Assembly (NCBI GenBank): GCA_011390365.1
Contig: JAABSM010000016.1
Location: forward strand, 1-55,986
Source: Gammaproteobacteria bacterium
GTDB lineage: Bacteria > Pseudomonadota > Gammaproteobacteria > Chromatiales > Chromatiaceae
DNA length: 55,986 bases
Direction: 5' to 3'
The notes under the pieces are model-generated. The model had not been told where the DNA came from and did no database searches. It saw nothing but the letters and a program-made list of their open reading frames with translations. Below are positions 27,104 to 35,232 of this stretch, one piece after another. The stretch's first letter is position 1; each line of letters begins with the position of its first letter. A program made the translations under genes and the position numbers.

Positions 27104-28042
27104 TCAGCGCTTGATGCGGCGCAGGGTCGTTTCGGACCACTTGTCGGCGTCCCAGTCCTGGTTGTACTTGACCACGTTGGCCGGAATCACCGCCCAGGTC
27201 TCATGCCCGGTATCCAGGGTGGTGCCGTACCAGTAACCCCAGTACTGGGCGCGGGGATCGTCCAGCCCGAGGCTGGTCCAGTCACGATCGATCACCTTGA
27301 TCTTCTTGTCGCCCTTGAAGTAATCGCTGCGATAATCGGCGAAGGTGCTGGTATCAACGTAACTGATGCGGTAGTCGTACCACCAGTTTTCCCGCTTGGT
27401 GGTGCTCTTGACCTTGTAGACCTCCTTGCCCTTGTGGTCGCAGGAGGGCTTGGGGGGCTCTTGCAGGTACTTCACCTCCACGCCCTCGATCGCGCCGAGA
27501 CACTCGTCGAAGGTCTCCTTGCCCAGCAGTTCGTGGGTTTCATCCTTGGGCTTGCGCAGGGTGACGTCGCCAAAGGTGAAGTCGGTGCCGCCCCAGGCGT
27601 CGTCGTGGGCGGGCTCGGCGAAGCGGCGGATCTTGCGCAGCGCCGGCAGCCAGATGGAGTAGGATTGACTCTTGGCGTCGTCGACATAGTCGGTGATCAG
27701 CATGCCGGTGCCGCGCAGTTTGCCGGAGCGGAAGATGGCCAGGTCCATGGAGCTGATGTTGCCGTCGTCATAGTCGTTGTTGAGGTAACGCTCCACCGTC
27801 AGGGTGGTGGGATCCTCGCCCTTGCTCTTGTTGATGATGACGGTGATGTCCTGACGCCCCTCCTCGACGATACCGAAGTTCTTCAGCGAGTAGAAATGGT
27901 TGACGAAATAGACCTGATCGGCGATCTCGGCGGCGCTGGGCTCGCCCTCCGGATAGGGCAGATCCTTGGGGACGCCCGCGGATACCGCCTGGGAAACCAG
28001 CAGCGCAAGGGCGCTGAATCCAGTAGTAAGAAAACGCTTCAT
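27104..28042 (-). CDS. LolA-like periplasmic 'outer membrane lipoprotein-sorting' protein
   Basis: A 312-residue exported protein. It has a signal peptide (FLTTGFSALALLVSQAVSA) and the LolA-like fold region with LRGTGMLITDYVDDAKSQ, YSIWLPALRKIRRFA and GGTDFTFGDVTLRKP. The last segments are signatures of the family seen beside MMPL exporters. Two cysteines (DECLG and PSCDHK) could pair. AAGGAGG precedes the ATG at 28042. The open frame extends 238 codons upstream through the response-regulator gene, but that part is out-of-frame shadow. It probably shuttles a lipid or lipoprotein between exporter and outer membrane; this is inference from fold and neighbours. Confidence 0.85.
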   Translation of the reverse strand: MKRFLTTGFSALALLVSQAVSAGVPKDLPYPEGEPSAAEIADQVYFVNHFYSLKNFGIVEEGRQDITVIINKSKGEDPTTLTVERYLNNDYDDGNISSMDLAIFRSGKLRGTGMLITDYVDDAKSQSYSIWLPALRKIRRFAEPAHDDAWGGTDFTFGDVTLRKPKDETHELLGKETFDECLGAIEGVEVKYLQEPPKPSCDHKGKEVYKVKSTTKRENWWYDYRISYVDTSTFADYRSDYFKGDKKIKVIDRDWTSLGLDDPRAQYWGYWYGTTLDTGHETWAVIPANVVKYNQDWDADKWSETTLRRIKR

Positions 28043-28388
28043 ACAGTGAGACCTCCTTAAATTGGGTTGGGCGACGAACACCCTGATTTTTCGCGATGTT
28101 TTGGCGGCGGCAATGACTGGCAGGGGTCGTTCTCGCCGCCGAATTCCGGAATTCTTTCGGATCTCTCCGCGGATCCGGAGGAGTCCTTCCGATACAATAC
28201 TTATCATTGTGACCGGCTGGGGCGCCGGGTGTAAATTCCTGCTTACGGGACCCTGACTAATGGCGTTACCTGGATCTATTCGGGAAAACCCGAATGCAAC
28301 CTCGCACCACCATCTTTGAGGGATTGCCCGAAGGCTGCAAATTAGCACAAAATAGCGGGTACTGACAGCGAAAAATGCCACGCGTCCG
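28043..28388. other. Gene-free region upstream of the LolA-like gene
   Basis: This 346-base stretch separates the response regulator from the LolA-like gene on the same strand. It holds a 14-bp palindrome GAATTCCGGAATTC (28141-28154). A minus-strand sigma-54-like sequence, TGGTGCGAGGTTGCA near 28295-28310, has one base too few between GG and GC. I see no good sigma-70 promoter and no gene. It presumably contains the promoter of the exporter operon. Confidence 0.4.
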
Positions 28389-29765
28389 CTATTCCGTCTC
28401 CTTGTCGAAGCCGTACCGCTTGAGCTTGCGCCACAGCGAAACCCGGTCGATGCCCAACACCTTTGCGGCATGGGTGCGGTTGCGATTGCACTTTTCCAGC
28501 ACATAGCGAATGTATTCGATCTCCCGCTCCTCCAGCGTCGGCAGGCGATCTCCCTCTTCCCGCACCACATGGACCACCCTTTCCGCGAGCGCCCATGGCA
28601 GTTCCCGAACGGTAAAACGCTCCCCCTGGGAGAGCGCGACGCCCCGTTCGACGAGGTTTTCCAGCTCCCGAATGTTGCCCGGGTAGTCGTAATCATCCAG
28701 CACCGCCAACGCCTCTCCATCAAATTCGCCCACCGTCTTCCCCATGCGCGCGGCATGCTTGCGCAGGAAATGATGTGCCAGTAGCGGAATGTCTTCGCGA
28801 CGCCGGACGAGGGCGGGCAGGTGCAACCCCACCACGTCGAGACGGTAGTAGAGATCCTGCCGAAAACGTCCCTTCTTCACCTCGCCGCGCAAATCCCGAT
28901 GAGTCGCCGCGATCAGGCGGATGTCCACCGGCGTCGCGCGAGTTGCCCCCAGTCGCCGCACCTCCCGCTCCTGGATCACGCGCAGCAGCTTGATCTGCAT
29001 CGCCAGCGACATCTCGCCGATCTCATCCAGAAACAGGGTGCCGCCGCGGGTCGCCTCGATCAGGCCGGGGTGCGCCACATTTGCCCCGGTATAGGCCCCT
29101 TTCTCGTGCCCAAACAGCTCGTTGGCCAGCAGGTCATCGTGCAGGGCGCCGCAGTTGATGGCCTGAAAGGGGGCATCCCGACGGTCGCTTTGGTTGTGAA
29201 TAAAACGGGCGAGCAGCTCCTTGCCGGTGCCGCTTTCGCCGCTGATCAGGACATTGGTATCGGTGGGTGCGATGCGGCTGGCGGTGTCCAGCAGCCTTTG
29301 CATGTCCGGGTGCCGGGTGATGATGGAGGGACCTTGCCGCTGCTCGGCGAGACAGCGCTTCAGGCGGCGATTTTCCCGCTTCAAGGAGACCATCTCGATG
29401 GCGTTGCGCATTACCTCGCGCACCTCCGCGAGACGAAACGGCTTGGCGATGTAGTGAAACGCCCCCGCCTTCATCGCCGCCACCGCCGAATCGAGGGTGG
29501 CGTAACCGGTGATCAGTACCACCGCGATTTCCGGGTCCGTCTCCAGCGCCCTTCGCATCACCGCCATGCCGTCCACCTCCTCCATGCGCAGATCGGTGAA
29601 CACCAGATCGAAGGCTTCGTGGTCGAGCGCCTCCAGGGCGCCGCCGCCGCTGGTGCGCGTGACAACCTCATGCCCCTCCTTGCGGCAGACGTGGGCGAGG
29701 TTGGCCACCGCGGTCGCCTCGTCGTCGACGATCAATACCCGTCCGGTAATAAAATCGCCGCTCAT
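28389..29765 (-). CDS. Sigma-54-dependent response regulator (NtrC family) with GAYTGA loop
   Basis: A 458-residue activator. The receiver domain has D14/D15, phospho-acceptor D58 (FTDLRM) and K108. The AAA+ domain has Walker A GESGTGKE (176-183), the sigma-54 contact loop GAYTGA (223-228, tyrosine in place of the usual phenylalanine), and Walker B GGTLFLDEIGEM. The C-terminal Fis-type helix-turn-helix is CNRNRTHAAKVLGIDRVSLWRKLKRYG. The start overlaps the kinase stop as ATGA, which excludes the longer open frame. It should activate sigma-54 promoters when phosphorylated. The divergent sulP promoter at 31441 with twin upstream sites is the obvious target. Confidence 0.94.
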   Translation of the reverse strand: MSGDFITGRVLIVDDEATAVANLAHVCRKEGHEVVTRTSGGGALEALDHEAFDLVFTDLRMEEVDGMAVMRRALETDPEIAVVLITGYATLDSAVAAMKAGAFHYIAKPFRLAEVREVMRNAIEMVSLKRENRRLKRCLAEQRQGPSIITRHPDMQRLLDTASRIAPTDTNVLISGESGTGKELLARFIHNQSDRRDAPFQAINCGALHDDLLANELFGHEKGAYTGANVAHPGLIEATRGGTLFLDEIGEMSLAMQIKLLRVIQEREVRRLGATRATPVDIRLIAATHRDLRGEVKKGRFRQDLYYRLDVVGLHLPALVRRREDIPLLAHHFLRKHAARMGKTVGEFDGEALAVLDDYDYPGNIRELENLVERGVALSQGERFTVRELPWALAERVVHVVREEGDRLPTLEEREIEYIRYVLEKCNRNRTHAAKVLGIDRVSLWRKLKRYGFDKETE

Positions 29766-31264
29766 GCATCCTCCTCCCTGGCGGGCAGCAGAATCACTAC
29801 CCGCGCCCCAGCGCCTGGGCTGGAGAAGATCGCCAGACACCCCTCGTGTTCACGCACGATCTCCTGGACGATAAACAGCCCGAGACCGGTGCCGCGTCCC
29901 GGCTCACGGGTGGTGTAGAACGGGTCGAACACCTTCGGCAGCACATCCTCGCCAATGCCCGGGCCGTCATCACTCACCGTCAACTCGACGAAACGCCCGC
30001 GGCGATGGGCGATGCACTCGAGGTTACCCGCCACCGCCGCGCCGTCGGGGATAGGGGCGCCATCGGGGTCGCCCTGGCGGGCGCCGATTCGCAGCCGAAT
30101 CCCCGGCTCGCCGGCTTGGAGGGCGTTCTGCACCAGATTGATCAGCAGCTGCTGGATGCGCTGTTTGTCGACCGCCAGTGAAAGTCCCGGCGCTATCTCC
30201 ACCTCGAGTCGCGCGTGGTGTTCCCGCAACGCCTTGTCGATAATGACGAGGGTCTCCTCCACCAGCCTTCTCAAAGGACAATACTGACGACGAAAGACGC
30301 GCTGCCCGCCAAACTCCAGCAGCGTGCGCACAATCCGTCTTCCCCGCTCGGTCTCGCCATCGATCTGCGTCAGCCAGATCCGCAACTGCTCCATCTCGGG
30401 GTCCGCCTCCCCCCGCGGCAACTCCTCCAGCAGCAATTGGCAGGCGGTGGAGATATTGCAAAGCGGATTGTTCAGCTCGTGGGCCACACCCGCCGCCAAG
30501 GTCCCAAGCGCGGCCAGTTTTTCGTTTTGCGTCATGCGCTTCTGTCGCACCTCCAGCTCCCTTAGCATACGATTGAAGGCCCGGGTGAAGGCGATGAACT
30601 CGCGATCGCCGGAGGGAGGCTGAAGCTGGTTGAAATGGCCTTCGGCGATAGGCATCAGTCGCGACTCCATCTGTTGCAGCGGCGCGACCACCGCTTGCGC
30701 CAACCTGCGACCGACCAGATAGATCGCCACGCCGATCAGGGGCAGGGTCAGCATCAGCAACCACTGGGACTTGCGCACCGCCGCCTCTAGCGCCTCCCAT
30801 TCATCTTCACTGAGCAACTCCGCCGCCTGCTGCAACGCCTGGCCCAGATCCCGAATCTCTCGATCCAGGGCCTGTCTGCGAGCCACGGGGGTCGCCTGCC
30901 ATCTCTCAAGCAGGCGCAGATAGGCCGCCAGGTCGACTTGCATGCCCGCTGCGATGCCAGACTCCGCCAGCCCCCGGGGCAAGGGGGTCTCCCCGCCAAG
31001 CAGCGCCACCCCGCGCCGCACATGGTCGACGACGCGCGTGAACGCCTTGTCGTCTCCGTACAGCAGGAGATGCCTCTCCTCCCGACGCATTTCCAGCACG
31101 CCGTCCCGGAGCAGGCTCACCACCCTCCCCTCGTTGACCCGCCGCTCAAGAAACAGCAGGTCCGAGACCGCGACCACCGCCAAGGCGATCGCCATCGCCA
31201 CCAGTACCCCGTAGGCGGCGGTAATCCTCTGCTGGAGGCTGCTGAAACGAAAAACCTGGACCAT
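29762..31264 (-). CDS. Membrane sensor histidine kinase (NtrB/ZraS-like)
   Basis: A 500-residue kinase. It has TM1 (about 13-35), a periplasmic helical region of about 130 residues, TM2 (WLLMLTLPLIGVAIYLVG), a HAMP linker, and the H box at H262 (GVAHELNNPLCNIS). The ATPase domain has the N box region LLINLVQNALQAG, and the G boxes DDGPGIGEDVLPKVFDPF and GRGTGLGLFIVQEI. The ATG at 31264 is preferred over an upstream TTG. It is coupled to the response regulator by a 4-nt overlap. The periplasmic domain is helical and four-helix-bundle-like; the ligand is unknown. A sulP gene sits divergently, so an anion or envelope signal is plausible. Confidence 0.93.
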   Translation of the reverse strand: MVQVFRFSSLQQRITAAYGVLVAMAIALAVVAVSDLLFLERRVNEGRVVSLLRDGVLEMRREERHLLLYGDDKAFTRVVDHVRRGVALLGGETPLPRGLAESGIAAGMQVDLAAYLRLLERWQATPVARRQALDREIRDLGQALQQAAELLSEDEWEALEAAVRKSQWLLMLTLPLIGVAIYLVGRRLAQAVVAPLQQMESRLMPIAEGHFNQLQPPSGDREFIAFTRAFNRMLRELEVRQKRMTQNEKLAALGTLAAGVAHELNNPLCNISTACQLLLEELPRGEADPEMEQLRIWLTQIDGETERGRRIVRTLLEFGGQRVFRRQYCPLRRLVEETLVIIDKALREHHARLEVEIAPGLSLAVDKQRIQQLLINLVQNALQAGEPGIRLRIGARQGDPDGAPIPDGAAVAGNLECIAHRRGRFVELTVSDDGPGIGEDVLPKVFDPFYTTREPGRGTGLGLFIVQEIVREHEGCLAIFSSPGAGARVVILLPAREEDA

Positions 31265-31279
31265 GGCAAATCGCAACCC

Positions 31280-31298
31280 GGCGTTTCACAATGCAACA
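31280..31298. promoter_or_regulatory. Enhancer-like site 1 (upstream activating sequence)
   Basis: GGCGTTTCACAATGCAACA contains the imperfect dyad GTTTCA-N3-TGCAAC. It repeats at site 2, 81 bp downstream. It lies between the kinase start and the sulP promoter, so binding there could also affect kinase expression. Confidence 0.65.
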
Positions 31299-31360
31299 AT
31301 GTTAACAGATCACGCCGCGTCTGGCATGACGGATGTGACCCGGGCATCAACGCCCGCCCG

Positions 31361-31379
31361 GGCGTTTCATATTGCAACA
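31361..31379. promoter_or_regulatory. Enhancer-like site 2 (upstream activating sequence)
   Basis: GGCGTTTCATATTGCAACA matches site 1 at 17 of 19 positions. It lies 80 bp upstream of the sigma-54 promoter, the usual distance for an NtrC-type enhancer. Confidence 0.7.
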
Positions 31380-31440
31380 CACGCCCCTTCTTTGCCGCGA
31401 TCCGAACTCATGATTTCAATCGGTTACAGGGAAGTCTGGC

Positions 31441-31456
31441 TGGCACGCCCCGTGCA
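31441..31456 (+). promoter_or_regulatory. Sigma-54 (-24/-12) promoter of sulP
   Basis: TGGCACGCCCCGTGCA matches the consensus TGGCACG-N4-TTGCA except for one position, with exactly 10 bases between GG and GC. Transcription would start near 31467, leaving a leader of about 120 nt ahead of the SulP start. Confidence 0.82.
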
Positions 31457-31586
31457 TCACCCTGGCTGCAACGGGCGGACGCGGGCGCCACCATGCCCCG
31501 TGCAACGAACGGAAACACGCCCCGGCGGCCCGCCATGCCCGATAGCGGCGGGTTTCTCGCCATGTATGACGCAATACGGAGTAGTA

Positions 31587-33356
31587 ATGCCGACCATGAA
31601 CCTGTCGCGCGGGATGCGGATGTTCCTGCCTTTTCTCAGCTGGCTGCCCAACACCTCAAAACGAGATCTCTCCGCCGACCTGATGGCCGGCATCACCGGC
31701 GCCATCGTGGTGCTGCCCCAGGGGGTCGCCTTCGCCGTGATCGCCGGGATGCCGCCGGAATACGGCCTTTATGCCGGCATGGTGCCGGCGATCATCGCCG
31801 CCCTGTTCGGCTCCTCCCGGCATCTGGTGTCCGGGCCGACCACCGCCGCCTCCATCGTGCTCTTTTCGTCGCTGTCGGTCTACGCCGAACCGGGGAGCAT
31901 CGACTACGTCGCCCTGGCCCTGACCATGACCTTCATGGTCGGCGTCTTCGAGCTGGCGCTGGGGCTGGCGAGGATGGGGGCGCTGGTCAACTTCATCTCC
32001 CACTCGGTGGTGGTCGGCTTTACCGCCGGCGCGGCGATCCTCATCGCCGCCAAGCAGCTGAAGCACTTTTTCGGCATCGACATGGACGCCGGCGGCCACC
32101 TGCATGACATCCTCATCACCTTCGGCCATCAGCTCGGCGAGATCAACCCGTATGTCACTGGCGTCGCCCTGTTTACCCTGTTCAGCGGCATCGCGGTGAA
32201 GCGCTGGCTGCCCCGCATCCCCTACATGGTGGTGGCGATGGTCGCCGGCACTCTGCTGGCGTGGCTGTTCAACCACTTCCTGGGCGAGGCGACCACCGCC
32301 ATCGCCACCGTCGGCGCGCTGCCTGATAGCCTGCCGCCGCTGTCGGCCCCCAACCTGACCCTGGAGAACATCAAGAACCTGACCCCGTCGGCGCTGGCGG
32401 TGACCCTCTTCGCGCTCACCGAGGCGGTCTCCATCGGTCGCGCCCTGGCGGCCCGCGGCGGTTATCGCATCGACGGCAATCAGGAGTTCATCGGCCAGGG
32501 CCTGTCGAACCTGGCCGGCGCCTTCTTCTCCGGCTATGTCGCCACCGGCTCCTTCAACCGCAGCGGCCTCAACTACCAGTCGGGCGCCAGAACCCCCATG
32601 GCGGCGGTCTTCGCGGGACTGCTGCTGATGATCATCGTGGTCTTCGTCGGCCCCCTCGCCGCCTATTTGCCCAAGGCGGCGATGGCCGGGATCCTGTTTC
32701 TGGTCGCCTGGGGTCTGATCGACTTTCGGGAAATTGCTCATATCCTCCATGCCTCTCGCCGTGAAACCGGGGTCATGGCGGTCACCTTCTTCGGCGCGCT
32801 GTTCCTGGAACTCGAGTTCGCCATCTTCGCCGGCGTGCTGCTGTCGCTGGTGCTCTATCTGGAACGAGTATCCAAGCCGCGGATATTCACCCGCGCGCCG
32901 GATCCGCGCCTCGACAAGCGCGCCCTCTCCAGCGACCCCAACCTGCCCCAGTGCCCGCAATTACGCATCCTGCGCATCGACGGCTCCCTCTTCTTCGGCT
33001 CGGTCAACCATGTTCAGGAGGTCTTCGACCGAATTCGCGAGGCGTCGCCAGACCAGCGGCACCTCGCCATCGTCGCCGAGGGCATCAACTTCGTCGATCT
33101 GCAAGGGGGCGAGGCGCTGGTGGAGGAGGCGCGGCGACGCAAGGCGGATGGCGGCGACCTCTATCTGATCGACGTCAAGGAGGGGCTATGGAACTCTCTT
33201 GAGCGTTACGGTTGCCTGGAGGCGACCGGCGCGCGCAACCTCTTTCGATCCAAGACCGCCGCCATTCACGCCATTCACCACAAGCTGAACAAGGACAGAT
33301 GCGCCAGTTGCGACAAGCGTATCTTCACCGAGTGCGGCGCGAAACCCGCCGTTTGA
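31587..33356 (+). CDS. SulP-family anion transporter with STAS domain
   Basis: A 589-residue SLC26/SulP transporter. A membrane domain of 10-14 spans begins DLMAGITGAIVVLPQGVAFAVIAGMPPEYGLYAGM, split here as the SulP signature region (about residues 25-60). It contains LVSGPTTAAS and ends in a C-terminal STAS domain (ILRIDGSLFFGSVNHVQEVF). Substrates in the family include sulfate, bicarbonate and dicarboxylates, so the exact one is open. The C-terminus carries a cysteine motif, CASCDKRIFTEC, unusual for the family. I chose the ATG at 31587 because of GGAG 7 nt upstream. A sigma-54 promoter and enhancer-like sites precede it, pointing to control by the divergent kinase/regulator. Confidence 0.93.
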   Translation: MPTMNLSRGMRMFLPFLSWLPNTSKRDLSADLMAGITGAIVVLPQGVAFAVIAGMPPEYGLYAGMVPAIIAALFGSSRHLVSGPTTAASIVLFSSLSVYAEPGSIDYVALALTMTFMVGVFELALGLARMGALVNFISHSVVVGFTAGAAILIAAKQLKHFFGIDMDAGGHLHDILITFGHQLGEINPYVTGVALFTLFSGIAVKRWLPRIPYMVVAMVAGTLLAWLFNHFLGEATTAIATVGALPDSLPPLSAPNLTLENIKNLTPSALAVTLFALTEAVSIGRALAARGGYRIDGNQEFIGQGLSNLAGAFFSGYVATGSFNRSGLNYQSGARTPMAAVFAGLLLMIIVVFVGPLAAYLPKAAMAGILFLVAWGLIDFREIAHILHASRRETGVMAVTFFGALFLELEFAIFAGVLLSLVLYLERVSKPRIFTRAPDPRLDKRALSSDPNLPQCPQLRILRIDGSLFFGSVNHVQEVFDRIREASPDQRHLAIVAEGINFVDLQGGEALVEEARRRKADGGDLYLIDVKEGLWNSLERYGCLEATGARNLFRSKTAAIHAIHHKLNKDRCASCDKRIFTECGAKPAV

Positions 33357-33494
33357 GCCCATGGAACCGTGATCGCCGTACCCCGCGCCCTTGAAAACCG
33401 AGATGCAAGGCCGGGTGGCTTTCGCTATGATTGTCTGGTGGAGACGAACAATCCCGGCCGGCGTTGCCCGCCATGGCCGCTACCGGTACCAGAC

Positions 33495-34769
33495 ATGATA
33501 GAAGCCATCGGCAAATTCCAGCTCAGCGAACTCATCGGCAAGGGCGCTACCGCCTCCGTTTATCTCTCCAAGGATCCCTTCACGGGCCAGGATGTGGCGA
33601 TCAAGATCGCCAATCAGGCGGTCTTCAGCGATCCGGTGCATGGCGACAAGTTCAAGAAGATGTTCATGAACGAGGCGAGTCTGGCGGGCAAGCTGCGCCA
33701 CCCGCACATCGTCAGCGTGCTGGATGCCGGGCTGGAGGAGGACCTCCACTTCATCGTCATGGAATATGTGCCGGGCAAGACGCTCAAGAGCTACTGCACC
33801 ATGAAGAGCCTGCTGCCCTTCGATGATGTGGTGGAGATCGTCTTCAAGACCGCCAGCGCGCTGGACTATGCCTCCAGACAAGGGGTGATCCACCGCGATA
33901 TCAAACCCGCCAACATCCTTCAGGTGGAGGGGACCAACGTCAAGATCAGCGACTTCGGCACCGCCCTGCGCGAGAATTCCGAGGTTACCCAGATCTTCGA
34001 CGCGGTCGGCTCACCCGCCTACATGTCCCCGGAGCAGATCAGCGGCGGCGATCTCACGTTTCAGACCGACATCTACTCCCTCGGGGTGGTGATGTATCAG
34101 CTGCTGAGCGGCTACCTGCCCTACGCCGCCAAGAGCCAGGTCGAACTCTTCCGCAAGATCCTCAACGACAACCCGATCCCCCTCAAGGATCGCCGCAACA
34201 AGATCCCCGAGGCGCTGCTGCGCATCGTCGAACGCTGCATGGCGAAGAGCCCGGAGGAGCGCTACACCTCCTGGAACGCGCTGAGCCGCGATCTGGTCGC
34301 CGCCAACAAGCAGTTGATCAACGTCGCCCAGGATGACTCCGACACGGAGAAGTTCAACATCCTCAAGCAGCTCGATTTCTTCGAGAGCTTCAGCGACCGG
34401 GAGTTGTGGGAGGTGCTGCGCATCAGCAAGTGGCACAAGTTTCCCGCCGGCAAGACCCTGATCCAGGAGGGGCGCGTCGGCAGTTCCCTCTATATTCTCG
34501 CCGGCGGCAACGCCAGCATTATCAAGAACGACTCGTTCCTTGGCGTGATCGAGACCGGCCACTGCTTTGGCGAGATGGCCTATATCGTCGGCAACAACAA
34601 GCCCCGCACCGCCAGCATCGTCAGCAATACCGAGGTGCTGGTGATCAAGATCCGCTCCGATGGCATCGAAAACGCCTCCGATCAGCTGCGCACCTCGATC
34701 CACAAGGTACTGCTGAGGATCCTGGCCGACCGTCTGGAGAAAACCTCCATCCTCGCATCCATTGTCTAA
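33495..34769 (+). CDS. Ser/Thr protein kinase fused to a cyclic-nucleotide-binding-like domain
   Basis: A 424-residue cytosolic kinase. The Hanks-type motifs are complete: glycine loop IGKGATASVY, K37 (VAIKIA), E60, catalytic H133-R-D135 (VIHRDIKPAN), D153-F-G and the APE equivalent SPEQ. A cNMP-binding-like domain follows (about 310-420) with FGEMAYIVGNNKPRTASI as phosphate cassette, retaining GE and R. Kinase followed by cNMP domain is the eukaryotic PKG order reversed and suggests allosteric control, but this is inference. There is no clear ribosome binding site; a GTG at 33438 is an alternative start. It follows sulP by 138 nt, so SulP may be a substrate or co-regulated partner. Confidence 0.88.
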   Translation: MIEAIGKFQLSELIGKGATASVYLSKDPFTGQDVAIKIANQAVFSDPVHGDKFKKMFMNEASLAGKLRHPHIVSVLDAGLEEDLHFIVMEYVPGKTLKSYCTMKSLLPFDDVVEIVFKTASALDYASRQGVIHRDIKPANILQVEGTNVKISDFGTALRENSEVTQIFDAVGSPAYMSPEQISGGDLTFQTDIYSLGVVMYQLLSGYLPYAAKSQVELFRKILNDNPIPLKDRRNKIPEALLRIVERCMAKSPEERYTSWNALSRDLVAANKQLINVAQDDSDTEKFNILKQLDFFESFSDRELWEVLRISKWHKFPAGKTLIQEGRVGSSLYILAGGNASIIKNDSFLGVIETGHCFGEMAYIVGNNKPRTASIVSNTEVLVIKIRSDGIENASDQLRTSIHKVLLRILADRLEKTSILASIV

Positions 34770-34877
34770 TCGCCTCCGAGTAGGCTATACTGCTACGGTT
34801 TAGCCGGCGCGATATTCCATTATCCGAGGTCGCCGCCGATCAGTCATCCCGCAGACGAACCTGAAAGTAACAAACGA

Positions 34878-35096
34878 ATGGCAAAAGAAGATTTCATCGA
34901 GATGGAAGGCACGGTTACCGAGACCCTGCCCAACACCACTTTTCGTGTCGAGCTGGAAAACGGCCATGTGGTCACCGCTCACATCTCCGGCAAGATGCGC
35001 AAGCACTATATCCGCATCCTCACCGGCGACAAGGTCACGGTACAGCTCACCCCCTACGACCTGAGCAAGGGACGCATCACCTACCGCGCCCGCTGA
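34878..35096 (+). CDS. infA: Translation initiation factor IF-1
   Basis: A 72-residue OB-fold protein that occupies the ribosomal A site during initiation. The sequence is canonical throughout, from [13 protein letters not shown] through [17 protein letters not shown] to RITYRAR. It lies convergent to clpA, the classical gammaproteobacterial arrangement. There is no strong Shine-Dalgarno sequence. Confidence 0.97.
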   Translation: MAKEDFIEMEGTVTETLPNTTFRVELENGHVVTAHISGKMRKHYIRILTGDKVTVQLTPYDLSKGRITYRAR

Positions 35097-35202
35097 TCCC
35101 CGCCGCGGGCGTCGTCCGCCCCACGGGCGAAGCGGGCAAGACGTCAACACCATGCCGGCCCTTGATTTCACGTTCGCGTATTTCGTCGTGCGCGCCACCC
35201 AG

Positions 35203-35225
35203 GAGATCCCAGCACTCGGGATCTC
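35203..35225. terminator. Hairpin between convergent infA and clpA
   Basis: GAGATCCC-AGCACTC-GGGATCTC forms an 8-bp perfect stem in the short convergent gap. It lacks a T-run in either direction, so termination is a guess from position. Confidence 0.5.
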
Positions 35226-35232
35226 GCCCGGA

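Noticed and set aside
28290-28312. Sigma-54 promoter ahead of the LolA-like gene
   Set aside because: TGGTGCGAGGTTGCA resembles the consensus, but only 9 bases separate GG and GC, which normally abolishes function.
28043-28756. N-terminal extension of the LolA-like gene
   Set aside because: It overlaps the response regulator out of frame. A signal peptide and AAGGAGG mark the start at 28042.
33540-33555. ops-like sequence (GGCGGTAGCGCC on the minus strand)
   Set aside because: It lies inside the kinase gene, antisense, and misses the last two consensus bases. It is a chance match, not an RfaH recruitment site.
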